Source: a bacterium (GTDB lineage Bacteria > Cyanobacteriota > Vampirovibrionia > Gastranaerophilales > Gastranaerophilaceae). Taken from it: a stretch of DNA of 64,000 nt. The translations under genes and the position numbers were made by a program. Location: contig JAGBXP010000015.1 of the NCBI GenBank assembly GCA_017629215.1, positions 1-64,000 on the forward strand, read 5' to 3'. The notes under the pieces are model-generated. The model saw nothing but the letters and a program-made list of their open reading frames with translations. It did no database searches and was not told the origin of the DNA. Shown in pieces: positions 52,595 to 61,151 of this stretch; within the stretch, counting starts at the first letter, position 1, and each line of letters starts with the position of its first letter.

Positions 52595-53770
52595 ATGTTA
52601 ACTAACAAAAATATTTTAATTGGGATAACAGGTGGAATTGCTGCGTATAAAATTTGTACGTTAATTCGTTTGTATAAAAAAGCTGGAGCAAATGTTAAGG
52701 TTATACTGACGCCTTCAGCTTTGAACTTTGTTACTAAATTGACATTGCAAACGCTTTCTAATAATGAAGTTTTTATTGAAAATTTTGAAGCAGATGAATA
52801 TAAACCTGGGCATATATCATTAGCAGATGAAGCTGATATTTTTGTTATTGCTCCAGCAACAGCAAATACAATTTCTAAGTTGGCAAATGGTATTTGTGAT
52901 AACTTGTTATTGTCAGTAGCTTGTGCGTTTAAAAAACAATTTTTAATTGCACCAGCTATGAATACAGGCATGTGGGAAAATTTGTTTGTTCAAGAAAATA
53001 TCGCTAAACTACAATCAAATGGATATAGTATATTAAATCCTGAATCAGGTTTTCTTGCTTGTGGAACATCAGGCACTGGTAGAATGGTTGAAATAGAAGA
53101 TATTTTTGATAAGACTGTTGAGTTATTGAGCAAAAAACAAATTTTAAAAGGTAAAAAAATTTTAATAACAGCTGGTGGTACTAAGGAAAAAATTGATCCT
53201 GTAAGATATATAACAAATTGTTCATCTGGGAAAATGGGAATTGCACTTGCTGATTCAGCTTATATGATGGGTGCTGATGTAACTTTAGTTTCAACATTTA
53301 GTGTTAATAAACCATATAAAAATATTGTAAGTGAATCTGCTCAGGAGATGGAAAAAGTCGTAAAATCAGAAATTTCAACCCAAGATTGTGTCATAATGGC
53401 AGCAGCAGTTGCAGATTATAGGATAAAAAATTACTCTGAACAAAAAATGAAAAAGCTTTCAAGCGATGGTCTAACTCTTGAGTTAATACAAAACCCAGAT
53501 ATTTTAAAAGAAATTTCTTCAATGGATGTAAAAGCAAAGATTGTTGGTTTTTGTGCAGAAAGTGAAAATCTTATAGAAAATGCTAAAATAAAAATTCAAA
53601 AAAAAGGCTGTGATTATTTAGTTGCAAATGATATCTCAAGATCGGATATTGGTTTTTCTAGTAATATGAATGAAGTCTATATTCTTGATAAGAATTTGAA
53701 TATAAATCATATTGAAAAAGATGATAAGATGAATATTGCACATAAAATTTTGGAGAAGATTTTTGAATAA
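52595..53770 (+). CDS. coaBC: Bifunctional phosphopantothenoylcysteine decarboxylase/synthetase CoaBC (391 aa)
   Basis: Two coenzyme A synthesis steps. The N-terminal flavoprotein CoaC has GITGGIAAYK (9-18), the catalytic His in KPGHIS near 72 and the PAMNTGMW motif near 124. The C-terminal CoaB has TAGGTKEKIDPVRYITNCSSGKMG near 190 and AAAVADYR near 268. Translation must start without a leader. The next gene overlaps its end. Confidence 0.96.
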   Translation: MLTNKNILIGITGGIAAYKICTLIRLYKKAGANVKVILTPSALNFVTKLTLQTLSNNEVFIENFEADEYKPGHISLADEADIFVIAPATANTISKLANGICDNLLLSVACAFKKQFLIAPAMNTGMWENLFVQENIAKLQSNGYSILNPESGFLACGTSGTGRMVEIEDIFDKTVELLSKKQILKGKKILITAGGTKEKIDPVRYITNCSSGKMGIALADSAYMMGADVTLVSTFSVNKPYKNIVSESAQEMEKVVKSEISTQDCVIMAAAVADYRIKNYSEQKMKKLSSDGLTLELIQNPDILKEISSMDVKAKIVGFCAESENLIENAKIKIQKKGCDYLVANDISRSDIGFSSNMNEVYILDKNLNINHIEKDDKMNIAHKILEKIFE

Positions 53771-54434
53771 GTATGAGATTGTAAAACGGATTGAAAATTT
53801 TGCACCAATAGAGACTCAAGAGGATTGGGATGCAAGTGGTTGGATTGTTGACTTGCCTGAATTAGAGGTTAATAAGGTATTGTTTGCATTAACTGTAACA
53901 GAGAATGTTTTAGAACAAGCAATTAAAAACAATTGTAATATGATAATCTGTCATCATCCAATGTTTTTTGTTCCGTGGAGATATTGTAATATAAATATTT
54001 ATTGCGCTCATACAAATTTGGATAAAGCAAAAGGTGGTACTACAGATAATCTTATTAAAGCTTTACGCTTAGAGAGCAAGTATTATAATGATTTTGTTAG
54101 AATAGTTAATTTAGAAAATGAAATGAGTGTTGAGTTTTTAAAGCTTAAATTATTACCGATATCGCCTCATTTGAGAATTGTTAATAATAAAAAAGTTAAA
54201 ACAATAAAATCAATTGGTTTTTGTGCAGGTTCAGGGAGTGAATTTATAAAAAACACACCTTGTGATGCGTTCGTAACTGGTGATATTAAATATCATACAG
54301 CCGTTGAGTCGGATAAGGTTATATACGATATCGGGCATTTTGAAAGTGAAGTTCTTTCAGTTGGACTTTTAAAAGAAATTACTGGATTAGACGAAAAAGG
54401 AATAATTGCCTATGAAGAAAGTCCTTTTAGTTAG
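53763..54434 (+). CDS. Nif3-like dinuclear metal centre protein (223 aa)
   Basis: NIF3/YbgI family, a probable GTP cyclohydrolase I-like or related metal hydrolase of uncertain substrate. Metal-site motifs are present: WDASGWIV, CHHPMFF, AHTNLDKAKGG near residue 75 and YDIGHFESE near 185. The TTG at 53763 is used because GGAG ends 7 bases upstream. The start overlaps coaBC by 8 bases. In Melainabacteria-like genomes it usually sits with coaBC or an ATPase; here it is co-translated with coaBC. Confidence 0.82.
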   Translation: MNKYEIVKRIENFAPIETQEDWDASGWIVDLPELEVNKVLFALTVTENVLEQAIKNNCNMIICHHPMFFVPWRYCNINIYCAHTNLDKAKGGTTDNLIKALRLESKYYNDFVRIVNLENEMSVEFLKLKLLPISPHLRIVNNKKVKTIKSIGFCAGSGSEFIKNTPCDAFVTGDIKYHTAVESDKVIYDIGHFESEVLSVGLLKEITGLDEKGIIAYEESPFS

Positions 54435-54963
54435 TATTGTTTTTTTAACGACAGTTTTAGCTGTATTCGCTTATGAGACTGTTATTATAAAATTTCCACA
54501 AAATGAAATTTGGGAAAAAGCATATTATAAAAAAGTTGGAACAGAATCCATTTTGCAATATGTTCCAAAGGGACAAACGCACAAAAATTGGAATAGAACT
54601 ATAATTGTTCATTCATATAATCACGTTTATTATCCAGTAACTGTTTTTATGGCGAATAATATTGCATTGATGGCAAAAAACAATCCAACAGCTCCTTATA
54701 AATATCTAAGACTTAATGATAATGAATCTATCGCAGGTAGATGTACCAAAGATTATAAAGGTATTCATTCGCAATGTGAGTTTTTTCGTGCAACTAGAGC
54801 GCATAGTGGAATTGTTAGTATACATTATATTAATAAAGATAAAGATGATTTTATGAAGAATTATCAAATGTGGTATGACATCATAAAAAAAGCTAAATTT
54901 ATGAATACATATTGGCGTAATGATAGGATTTTAAATAAATCAGAATATTATGAATTATGGTAA
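54412..54963 (+). CDS. Secreted hypothetical protein (183 aa)
   Basis: Signal peptide MKKVLLVSIVFLTTVLAVFA followed by a soluble chain with three cysteines and aromatic, charge-mixed sequence (YKKVGTESILQYVPKGQTH; RCTKDYKGIHSQCEFFRAT). ATG 54412 has AAAGGA about 10 bases upstream. It overlaps the Nif3-like gene by 23 bases, which fits an operon. No family recognised. Confidence 0.7.
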   Translation: MKKVLLVSIVFLTTVLAVFAYETVIIKFPQNEIWEKAYYKKVGTESILQYVPKGQTHKNWNRTIIVHSYNHVYYPVTVFMANNIALMAKNNPTAPYKYLRLNDNESIAGRCTKDYKGIHSQCEFFRATRAHSGIVSIHYINKDKDDFMKNYQMWYDIIKKAKFMNTYWRNDRILNKSEYYELW

Positions 54964-55359
54964 AATGTTAAAAAATAAATACAGGCTGTATAATTAATAG
55001 TGAAGGCGAAGTAATCCAGTTTATATTTAAAATGAGTAAAATGTGTTATTCTGAAATTTATAAAATCAACCCTCACCAAGAAACTTAAGTTTTCACAGGT
55101 TCAAACAGAATTTTTATCCTCTCCCAATGAAGAGGAGAAACTACAGCTTTATTTTTTCAAAAAGTGATAGTTAAGTTCAATACGGTCTTTTCTAAATTTA
55201 TTATAGACAGCAGTGGAAACAAGTTCAGCATGACAAAATGTATATAGCTTATTGCATCATTTTGAGTTTTTTAACAAGACTAAAATTTAATATTAACAAA
55301 CAAAAAGACCGACGCCTCTGTCGTCCTGAACTTGTTTCAGGACATTACCAGAAAACAAT
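54964..55359. other. Gene-free stretch of repeat debris
   Basis: No gene. It contains a worn relative of the 46553 GC-rich repeat at about 55001-55021, fragments resembling CCCTCACC / CTCTCCCAATGAAGAGGAG repeats (55060-55135), and the left part of the dispersed repeat copy 55223-55393. Confidence 0.6.
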
Positions 55360-55393
55360 TTATGTCCAATCTAAGGACAAATCTCTAAAATCA
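55223..55393. repeat. Mosaic dispersed repeat, composite copy
   Basis: Its left part (55223-55312, 90 bp) recurs at 57668-57757 and its right part (55296-55393, 98 bp) recurs at 57134-57231, each nearly identical. The two parts overlap in the 17-base arm ACAAACAAAAAGACCGA, which is also the left arm of the tRNA-Val terminator. The right part includes an intact CCTGAAC-TTGTTTCAGG hairpin and the codons DLSLDWT-stop. Confidence 0.85.
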
Positions 55394-55596
55394 TATAATT
55401 GATTAAAGCTAATATTTTCATTAAATTCGTGATTTTTACCACTTTGAAATAATCTCATATATGAAGACAAGTGATAATAACCAACCCTTTTTAGAATATT
55501 TATAGCAAAATCATAATTTTCCACAATTAAATTTCTCTTTATCAACAAATTTAATTGTTCTTCAACAGTCAAAGATTCTTTATCAAAAACTTCCAA
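55360..55596 (-). pseudogene. Truncated Abi-like (AbiF/AbiD) protein fused to a repeat-encoded GIY-YIG tail (78 aa)
   Basis: Residues 1-70 match the start of the Abi_2 family of abortive-infection proteins: SLTVEEQLNLLIKRNLIVEN, VGYYHLSSYMRLFQ and FNQLYDF. Complete members are around 300 residues. The last residues (RDLSLDWT) come from the dispersed repeat and are the same as the end of the GIY-YIG protein at 57198. So a defence-type gene has lost its body by recombination at the repeat. An AGGTGATATC-like ribosome site precedes the ATG. Confidence 0.65.
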
Positions 55597-55833
55597 GATA
55601 TCACCTCTATCTACAAAAAAGGCAGACCCATTTGAGCATTGTAAAGAGGCTTGGTCTGCACTAATACTAATATTTTAACAGGCTTCATGTGCAAATTCAA
55701 GACTAAATCATTTAATTGAATTAGTCTTTTTGGCAAGTCATGTAATGATGCGACTTTTGACACTTTACATTCCGTAATAAATCAAACAATTTTGATAGGG
55801 AAAAATACTTTATATAAGTATAAGGATAGTTTC

Positions 55834-56940
55834 ATGAATAATATTAATCCAATTTATAATATTAACAATTATTATGTACCTACTTTTAAACAAAAAGAGG
55901 TAAGCAATAGTGTTGTAACGAATCCTATAAACTCTAATATTTCTATGGATGGTATAGATGCTTTGGCAAATTATAATAGGTTTAGTATTAATGTATCAGA
56001 TAAAACTCCTGCTTATGTAAATCAATCTTTAGAGGAGCATTTAAACTCACTAAAAATGAAAGATTGTAAAGAGGGTATTGATTTTATTCTTGAAGAAAAT
56101 GGACCTGATAAGCATTGGCTTGAGATTATGAATAAAAACGGGGACGTAACTGATAGGATTGAATATATTGATGGAAAATTTGCAGGTTCATATATTAGCA
56201 CTTATAAAAATGATAAATTAGTAAAGCGTATAAGTCGAAGTAAAGATAGAATTGAATATTCTGAAAACATTTTTTATAAAGAAAATTATCCTCAAGAAAA
56301 ATTTACTACATCTGGTATAAATTATAAAACAACGCCTGAACAATTTATAAATTATTTAGAAAAAAATAATATTAAGTACAAAGTTAAATATGAAGGTGAA
56401 GAAGACAATAATCGCTCTGTAACTTTAAGAGAATATGATCAAGACGGAAAAGTTGTAAGAGGATATTGGTGGTACTATGGTGAAAATAAATTTAATGAAG
56501 AATTTCCATGGGTTGCAGTATCTGAGTTAAATGAAACTGAAGAAGAAGTTCGAAGAATTAGTTTTGATAAAGATAAAACAGAGATTTGTGATTATAATTA
56601 TTTAACTAAAACAAAAGATTACAACAACACAGAATATGATATTCAAAGCTTAACAAAAGCAGGAATAACTTATGAAACAACTCCGCAAGAATATTTAGCA
56701 TATTTAAGGTTGAATAATATTAAATACAATATAAAAGAATATCCAGAAATTTCTAAAAATATTGAAATTGATGTAATAGACAATAATGGAGACGTTTTAA
56801 CAAGTACAATTTGGATTCACGAAGAAAATAGTAATAAATTAGAACGTATTTGCAGATGGGAAATGTCAGATTCAGGGCGAAAAAAATTTGATTTTTACCC
56901 TGATGTAACTGAAACAATGACTTTGAGATATATAAATTAG
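55834..56940 (+). CDS. Hypothetical protein with three ~100-residue repeats (368 aa)
   Basis: Begins MNNINPIYNINNYYVPTFKQ (F18-K19). After about 70 residues come three tandem units, each starting with a 'TPEQFINYLEKNNIKY'-type helix (SLEEHLNSLKMKD; TTPEQFINYLEKNNIKYKV; TTPQEYLAYLRLNNIKYNI) and continuing with beta strands ending in a N-GDV turn. AAGGA lies 7 bases before ATG 55834; an earlier in-frame start at 55792 lacks a site. No signal peptide. Family unknown, probably lineage-restricted. Confidence 0.7.
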   Translation: MNNINPIYNINNYYVPTFKQKEVSNSVVTNPINSNISMDGIDALANYNRFSINVSDKTPAYVNQSLEEHLNSLKMKDCKEGIDFILEENGPDKHWLEIMNKNGDVTDRIEYIDGKFAGSYISTYKNDKLVKRISRSKDRIEYSENIFYKENYPQEKFTTSGINYKTTPEQFINYLEKNNIKYKVKYEGEEDNNRSVTLREYDQDGKVVRGYWWYYGENKFNEEFPWVAVSELNETEEEVRRISFDKDKTEICDYNYLTKTKDYNNTEYDIQSLTKAGITYETTPQEYLAYLRLNNIKYNIKEYPEISKNIEIDVIDNNGDVLTSTIWIHEENSNKLERICRWEMSDSGRKKFDFYPDVTETMTLRYIN

Positions 56941-57036
56941 GTTTTTAACAAAACCCTATCCCATCATCTCGTTCGACCATCAAATTGCTGAATTGCTTTG
57001 AAATATAATAAAATACACGATAACCAAAGCTAGTAG

Positions 57037-57054
57037 GGTGCATTTTAATGCACC
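57037..57054. repeat. Short perfect palindrome in gene-free DNA
   Basis: GGTGCATT-TT-AATGCACC. No T-run follows, so it is more likely a small repeat than a terminator. The surrounding 56941-57133 shows no gene. Confidence 0.35.
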
Positions 57055-57133
57055 AAATTAAAAAACTTTGCATCTCAATTCCTTATAGAATATAATTTTC
57101 GAACCGTGAAAGTGGTTATAAATACTTAGTTGC

Positions 57134-57231
57134 ACAAACAAAAAGACCGATGTTTCTGTCGTCCTGAACTTGTTTCAGGACCTTACCAGAAAACAATTTA
57201 TGTCCAATCTAATGACAAATCTTTAAAATCA
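57134..57231. repeat. Dispersed repeat, copy at the GIY-YIG 3' end
   Basis: 98 bp nearly identical to 55296-55393. It covers the last codons of the GIY-YIG gene, its stop, a CCTGAAC-TTGTTTCAGG hairpin and the shared ACAAACAAAAAGACCGA arm. Confidence 0.85.
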
Positions 57232-57488
57232 GGATTATTTTCCTTTATTAAATTTATTTTCCATTCCCTATGCCAGTTTTTTAACTGTTTTTCTCTTTTT
57301 ATTGCTGATTCTATTGAGTCGGTTGTTTCAAAATAGACAAGCTTATCTACGTTATATTTTTCTGTAAAATCTTCAACCACCTTGTTTTTGTGTTCCCAAA
57401 CTCTTTTAGGAAGATTGCTAGTAACACCAATATACAAAGAAGTTTCTGAGTAATTTGTCATAATATAAACGGCATAGGTTTTGTTCAT
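57198..57488 (-). CDS. GIY-YIG nuclease family protein (96 aa)
   Basis: A single-domain GIY-YIG protein: YAVYIMTNYSETSLYIGVTSNLPKRVWEHK (Y-V-Y ... Y-I-G motif, conserved Arg), then FETTDSIESAIKREKQLKNWHREWK with the catalytic Glu region. Small stand-alone members are common and their biological role is unclear. ATG 57488 is used because a -10 box ends 7 bases upstream (leaderless); earlier in-frame codons lie within repeat debris. Its 3' end is part of the dispersed repeat. Confidence 0.88.
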   Translation of the reverse strand: MNKTYAVYIMTNYSETSLYIGVTSNLPKRVWEHKNKVVEDFTEKYNVDKLVYFETTDSIESAIKREKQLKNWHREWKINLIKENNPDFKDLSLDWT

Positions 57489-57494
57489 TAAAAA

Positions 57495-57500
57495 ATTATA
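57495..57500 (-). promoter_or_regulatory. Leaderless -10 box of the GIY-YIG gene
   Basis: TATAAT on the minus strand, six bases, then ATG at 57488; predicted +1 is the A of ATG. Confidence 0.5.
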
Positions 57501-57545
57501 GCATATATTCTTGTTATCCTGAAAGCGTAGAAAATAAGCTTGCAA

Positions 57546-57667
57546 AGGTATATTTTCAAGCTGTTCAGGATCTTACAAAATTATAGTTGAAACGCTAAAT
57601 TGGTAAGATGCTGAAACGCGCCTCGCATTAAACGGATACGCTTACGCTTTCATCCTCTGCTCGGCTT
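57546..57667. other. Repeat-like intergenic stretch
   Basis: No gene. Contains inverted remnants of the same family (TTATCCTGAA near 57508-57521; GTTCAGGATCTTAC near 57564-57577) and a GCGCCTCGC/ACGCTTACGC stretch (57619-57645) that is G+C-rich for this genome. Confidence 0.5.
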
Positions 57668-57757
57668 GTTCAGCATGACAAAATGTATATAGCTTATTAC
57701 ATCATTTTGAGTTTTTTAACAAGACTAAAATCTAATATTAACAAACAAAAAGACCGA
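57668..57757. repeat. Dispersed repeat, copy at the tRNA-Val 3' flank
   Basis: 90 bp nearly identical to 55223-55312, running into the left arm of the tRNA-Val terminator. Confidence 0.85.
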
Positions 57758-57774
57758 TTTTGAAATCGGTCTTT
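57749..57774 (-). terminator. tRNA-Val terminator
   Basis: Twelve-base complementary arms (57749-57760 / 57763-57774); on the minus strand it ends in TCTTTTTG. Confidence 0.85.
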
Positions 57775-57782
57775 GTATGTAA

Positions 57783-57858
57783 TGGTGGGCGTTAGAAGAC
57801 TCGAACTTCTGACCCTCTCCTTGTAAGGGAGACGCTCTACCAACTGAGCTAAACGCCC
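57783..57858 (-). tRNA. tRNA-Val (anticodon UAC)
   Basis: A full 76-nt cloverleaf on the minus strand: acceptor GGGCGTT/AACGCCC, D-arm GCTCAGTTGGTAGAGC, anticodon stem TCTCC/GGAGA with loop CTTACAA (anticodon TAC), T-arm AGAAG-TTCGAGT-CTTCT, and an encoded 3' CCA. Confidence 0.97.
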
Positions 57859-58074
57859 TAATTCATTCGGCATGTTCTATGTTATCCTAAAAAAAAATTA
57901 ATGTCAAATGTTTTTTTATTAATTCAAACTCTAAAATATTAAATAATATTCAAAATATAAATCCAATCTTTCAATTAACTGGCTGAAATCTTAGAAAATT
58001 AAGTTCCTTCTTTTTGCTAGTAAAAAATAAAAATCAACCGTTAAGGTGTAGTAAAAAAAATATATTTGTTTAAA

Positions 58075-59043
58075 ATGGTTCTTATGAATAATATTTTAGA
58101 AATAAAAAATTTAGATCTATTTTTTAGAAGCAACGATAGAGAATTTCAAGCATTATACGGTATCAATTTGAAACTGGAAAAAGGAAAAATTCATTCGCTT
58201 GTAGGCGAGTCAGGATGTGGAAAAACGATGACTGCCATGTCTATTATGCGTTTATTGCCAAAAAATTCTTTTATTAAGAATGGAGAAATATTGTTTAAGG
58301 GTAAAAACCTTCTGGTTTCAAGCGAAAGAGAGATGCGTGAATTAAGAGGTAATAAAATTGCACTTATTCCACAAGATCCTATGACATCATTGAACCCTTT
58401 GTATACAATAGGAGACCAACTTGTAGAATCAATACAAGCTCATTCAAATGTTACAAAAAGACAAGCTCTAAGAAAAGCTCGTGAGGTTATGGATTTAGTC
58501 AAAATTTCCGATATAGAAAAAAAACTTGAATTTTATCCTCATGAATTTTCTGGAGGAATGAAACAACGTATAATCATTGCCATGGCTTTAGCTTGCAACG
58601 CAGAACTAATTATTGCAGATGAACCTACAACAGCTTTAGATGTTACTATTCAAAAACAGATTATGGATCTAATATACGAGATTAAAAATGAATTTGGAGT
58701 TACGATACTTTTAATATCTCATGACTTGGCTCTTGTAAGTAATTATACAGACTTTGTAACAGTAATGTATTCGGGACATATTGTGGAACAAGCCAGTGTG
58801 TATGATTTTTTCAGTAATCCGAAGCATCCATATTCTATAGCTCTTCTAAACTCTTTACCAACTACAAATCCAAATTTAAAATTAAAAACCATTATTGGCG
58901 CACCACCTAGCATACAAGAAGAAATTGCTGGCTGTAAGTTTCATCCACGATGTGATTATTACGAAAAAGGATTATGTGATATTGAAATCCCAAACTTAGA
59001 AGAAAAATCACAAAAACACTATTCAGCTTGTTTAAAATTTTAA
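58075..59043 (+). CDS. Oligopeptide/dipeptide-type ABC transporter ATPase (OppD/DppD, 322 aa)
   Basis: ATPase with Walker A GESGCGKT near residue 38, Q-loop QDPMTSLNP, signature EFSGGMKQR, Walker B ELIIADEPTTALD and SHD switch. The C-terminal oligopeptide-type extension carries the cysteine pattern CKFHPRCDYYEKGLC ... SACLKF, which binds a cluster in related importers. No permease, second ATPase or binding protein is adjacent. No Shine-Dalgarno is visible; TATATT at 58061-58066 would start transcription about 2 bases before ATG 58075. ATG 58084 is the alternative. Confidence 0.92.
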   Translation: MVLMNNILEIKNLDLFFRSNDREFQALYGINLKLEKGKIHSLVGESGCGKTMTAMSIMRLLPKNSFIKNGEILFKGKNLLVSSEREMRELRGNKIALIPQDPMTSLNPLYTIGDQLVESIQAHSNVTKRQALRKAREVMDLVKISDIEKKLEFYPHEFSGGMKQRIIIAMALACNAELIIADEPTTALDVTIQKQIMDLIYEIKNEFGVTILLISHDLALVSNYTDFVTVMYSGHIVEQASVYDFFSNPKHPYSIALLNSLPTTNPNLKLKTIIGAPPSIQEEIAGCKFHPRCDYYEKGLCDIEIPNLEEKSQKHYSACLKF

Positions 59044-59120
59044 ACTTTTATTACATTTTTTGCAAAAATAAGCAATTTTACTTTCATTAAAGGTTTATTA
59101 TATATAAGGATGGGAAATAA

Positions 59121-59729
59121 ATGGTAAATATAGCAGCAATCAATGTAGCTAAAAATATACTACCGAAACAACTTTTTTGTCAAAAAGTATGGAAGAATTT
59201 TGACTTGTCTAGTAAATATTATTCTCGCAAATGTGGTTATGTAACTCATCATAAAGACTTAAATGGTATTAATCATTACTTTCTTGGTGCGCCATCTAAT
59301 GGATTTAAAATCCCTTTTAAGAATGGTATAACACCACAAGATATGATGGTATTAACAGATGTTGAATTTAAAGCTTTGCCAAAGACTACTGAAAAAATTA
59401 TAAGTTATAGATGTATTGGAGAAAAACCTGAATTTTTAGAATCATATAAAAGATATTCGAAAAGCTTAAATGTAAAAGAAGGTGATAAAGTTTATATGCC
59501 AGAATATGCGTATTCTGCTACTAATATCAAGTATGCCAAAGGTTATCTAAAAGATGGAAAAGGTATATTATACGAAATAGAAATTCCTCCAGGCGCAAGA
59601 GTTTCAAGAGGAGCAGAGGAAATTGTTTTTCCAAGAAGCTCAAGATTTGAGTGTTTAAGCAAAGAAGAAAACAATGGCCTTACAATTATAAAACTCAAAT
59701 ACATATTACCATTTGATCATCTTGCATAA
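59121..59729 (+). CDS. Putative ADP-ribosyltransferase (C3/VIP2-like fold, 202 aa)
   Basis: The order of elements matches mono-ADP-ribosyltransferase exoenzymes: the NAD-binding arginine in IISYRCIGEK (R97), the S-T-S-like strand AYSATNIKYAKGY (S132, T134), a beta strand ILYEIEIPPGARVS, and the catalytic loop GAEEIVFPRSSRFECLS (E167; position -2 is Ala rather than Glu or Gln). There is no signal peptide; the first 80 residues are basic and may be a targeting or partner-binding part. AAGGATGGGA precedes ATG. The target is unknown. No immunity gene is evident next to it. Confidence 0.72.
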   Translation: MVNIAAINVAKNILPKQLFCQKVWKNFDLSSKYYSRKCGYVTHHKDLNGINHYFLGAPSNGFKIPFKNGITPQDMMVLTDVEFKALPKTTEKIISYRCIGEKPEFLESYKRYSKSLNVKEGDKVYMPEYAYSATNIKYAKGYLKDGKGILYEIEIPPGARVSRGAEEIVFPRSSRFECLSKEENNGLTIIKLKYILPFDHLA

Positions 59730-59832
59730 TCATAAGAAAAAGACGCTGTTTTAGAGCTATAATATTTGATTTATAGTGATTTTTATGATAAAGTGTAAGA
59801 GTATTGGAAGCTTTTAAAAGAAGAGGTTTAAT

Positions 59833-61149
59833 ATGTCGGGGGAATGGAATGATTTACCGAAAATTAGTGTTGATGGCATTGATTTGAATTCGGATATTTC
59901 AACATTATATAACGCTGAACAAACAGGTACATCTAATTTAAACCAAGATAGTGATAAATATGTATCTGTAGATATTGATAAGCCAGATGAAAACAAAGTA
60001 AAAAAAATTGTAACCTTTTTTGCAATAATTTTCTTTATAATCTCTGTGCCAATTATATACCATAATGTTAAAGATTATTGGCAAATGTTCCATAATGTTG
60101 CTGAAAATGAAACAATCACAGTAAAAACTACAAAGTTATCTTATAAAGATTTGTATGATGTCAGTGAAGTAACAGGGCTTATTGGAGCAGAATCATCAGT
60201 TGATGTTGTAGCTAGGGTTGACGGTTACCTTGAAAAAACTTATTTTAAAGATGGTGATTTTGTTAAACAAGGACAACTACTTTTTACCATTGAACCAAAT
60301 GAATACAAGATTTCTGTTCGAGCAGCTGAGGCAGAAGTGGCACAAGCACAAGCAGTACACACTAATTCTTTACAAGAATTAGAACGTGCAAAAGCTCTTG
60401 TTAAAGAAAATTTCATAAGTAAATCTGATTATGATTCAATAGTTGCAACAGCAAGTAGTACAAGTGCATCATTAGACGCTGCTAGGCAATCTCTTGCTAG
60501 AGCCAGGTTAAACTTAGGTTATACCCAAATACAAGCACCGATTTCTGGCAAAGTTGGTAAAATAAATCTAAGTAATGGTAACTATGTAGGGCTACAATCT
60601 GGTCCACTTGTTACTATTGCAAAAATGAACCCAATATCTGTTAATTTTAGTTTAAAAAGTGCTGATGTCCTAAGAATGAAACGTGGAGATAGTGGTAATT
60701 TTGATATTGCAACAGCAAAAGTTGAGTTACTTCTGTCAGATGATACTAAATATAATAAAATTGGTAAAATAACATTCTTAGATAATATTGTATCGTCAGA
60801 TTCAGCTTCATTATCCTTAAAAGCTGTTTTTGATAATTCTGAAAACATACTAATTCCAGGTGATTATGTAAGAGTTATTATTACTTCAAAAGAGCCAAGA
60901 CGCAAATTAGTTGTTCCTCAGTCTATTACTCGTGGAGATGCTGTTAATGGTTATTATTTATGGGCTGTTGAAAATGGAAAAACTAAAAAGAAAAGACTTG
61001 TCATAGGTGGAAGCCATGAAAACGATTGGATAGTAGAAAGTGGCGTTAATATTGATGATGAAATTGTAAAATATTCTAATAAACCTATTGATATGGAACA
61101 ATTATCTGTAGTCGTAAATAACTCAACAGATAAGAAAGGAAATTCTTAA
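59833..61149 (+). CDS. RND efflux periplasmic adaptor (membrane fusion protein, 438 aa)
   Basis: AcrA/MexA-type adaptor that bridges an inner-membrane pump and an outer-membrane channel. A cytosolic N-terminus of about 57 residues, then one transmembrane helix (VTFFAIIFFIISVPIIYHN, about 60-78), a lipoyl/hairpin region (AEVAQAQAVHTNSLQELERAKALVKENFIS ... ARLNLGYTQIQAPISGKVG) and a beta-barrel with KLVVPQSITRGD. The long cytosolic tail is unusual. GAGG precedes ATG, and the pump gene starts 3 bases after the stop. Confidence 0.93.
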   Translation: MSGEWNDLPKISVDGIDLNSDISTLYNAEQTGTSNLNQDSDKYVSVDIDKPDENKVKKIVTFFAIIFFIISVPIIYHNVKDYWQMFHNVAENETITVKTTKLSYKDLYDVSEVTGLIGAESSVDVVARVDGYLEKTYFKDGDFVKQGQLLFTIEPNEYKISVRAAEAEVAQAQAVHTNSLQELERAKALVKENFISKSDYDSIVATASSTSASLDAARQSLARARLNLGYTQIQAPISGKVGKINLSNGNYVGLQSGPLVTIAKMNPISVNFSLKSADVLRMKRGDSGNFDIATAKVELLLSDDTKYNKIGKITFLDNIVSSDSASLSLKAVFDNSENILIPGDYVRVIITSKEPRRKLVVPQSITRGDAVNGYYLWAVENGKTKKKRLVIGGSHENDWIVESGVNIDDEIVKYSNKPIDMEQLSVVVNNSTDKKGNS

Positions 61150-61151
61150 TT

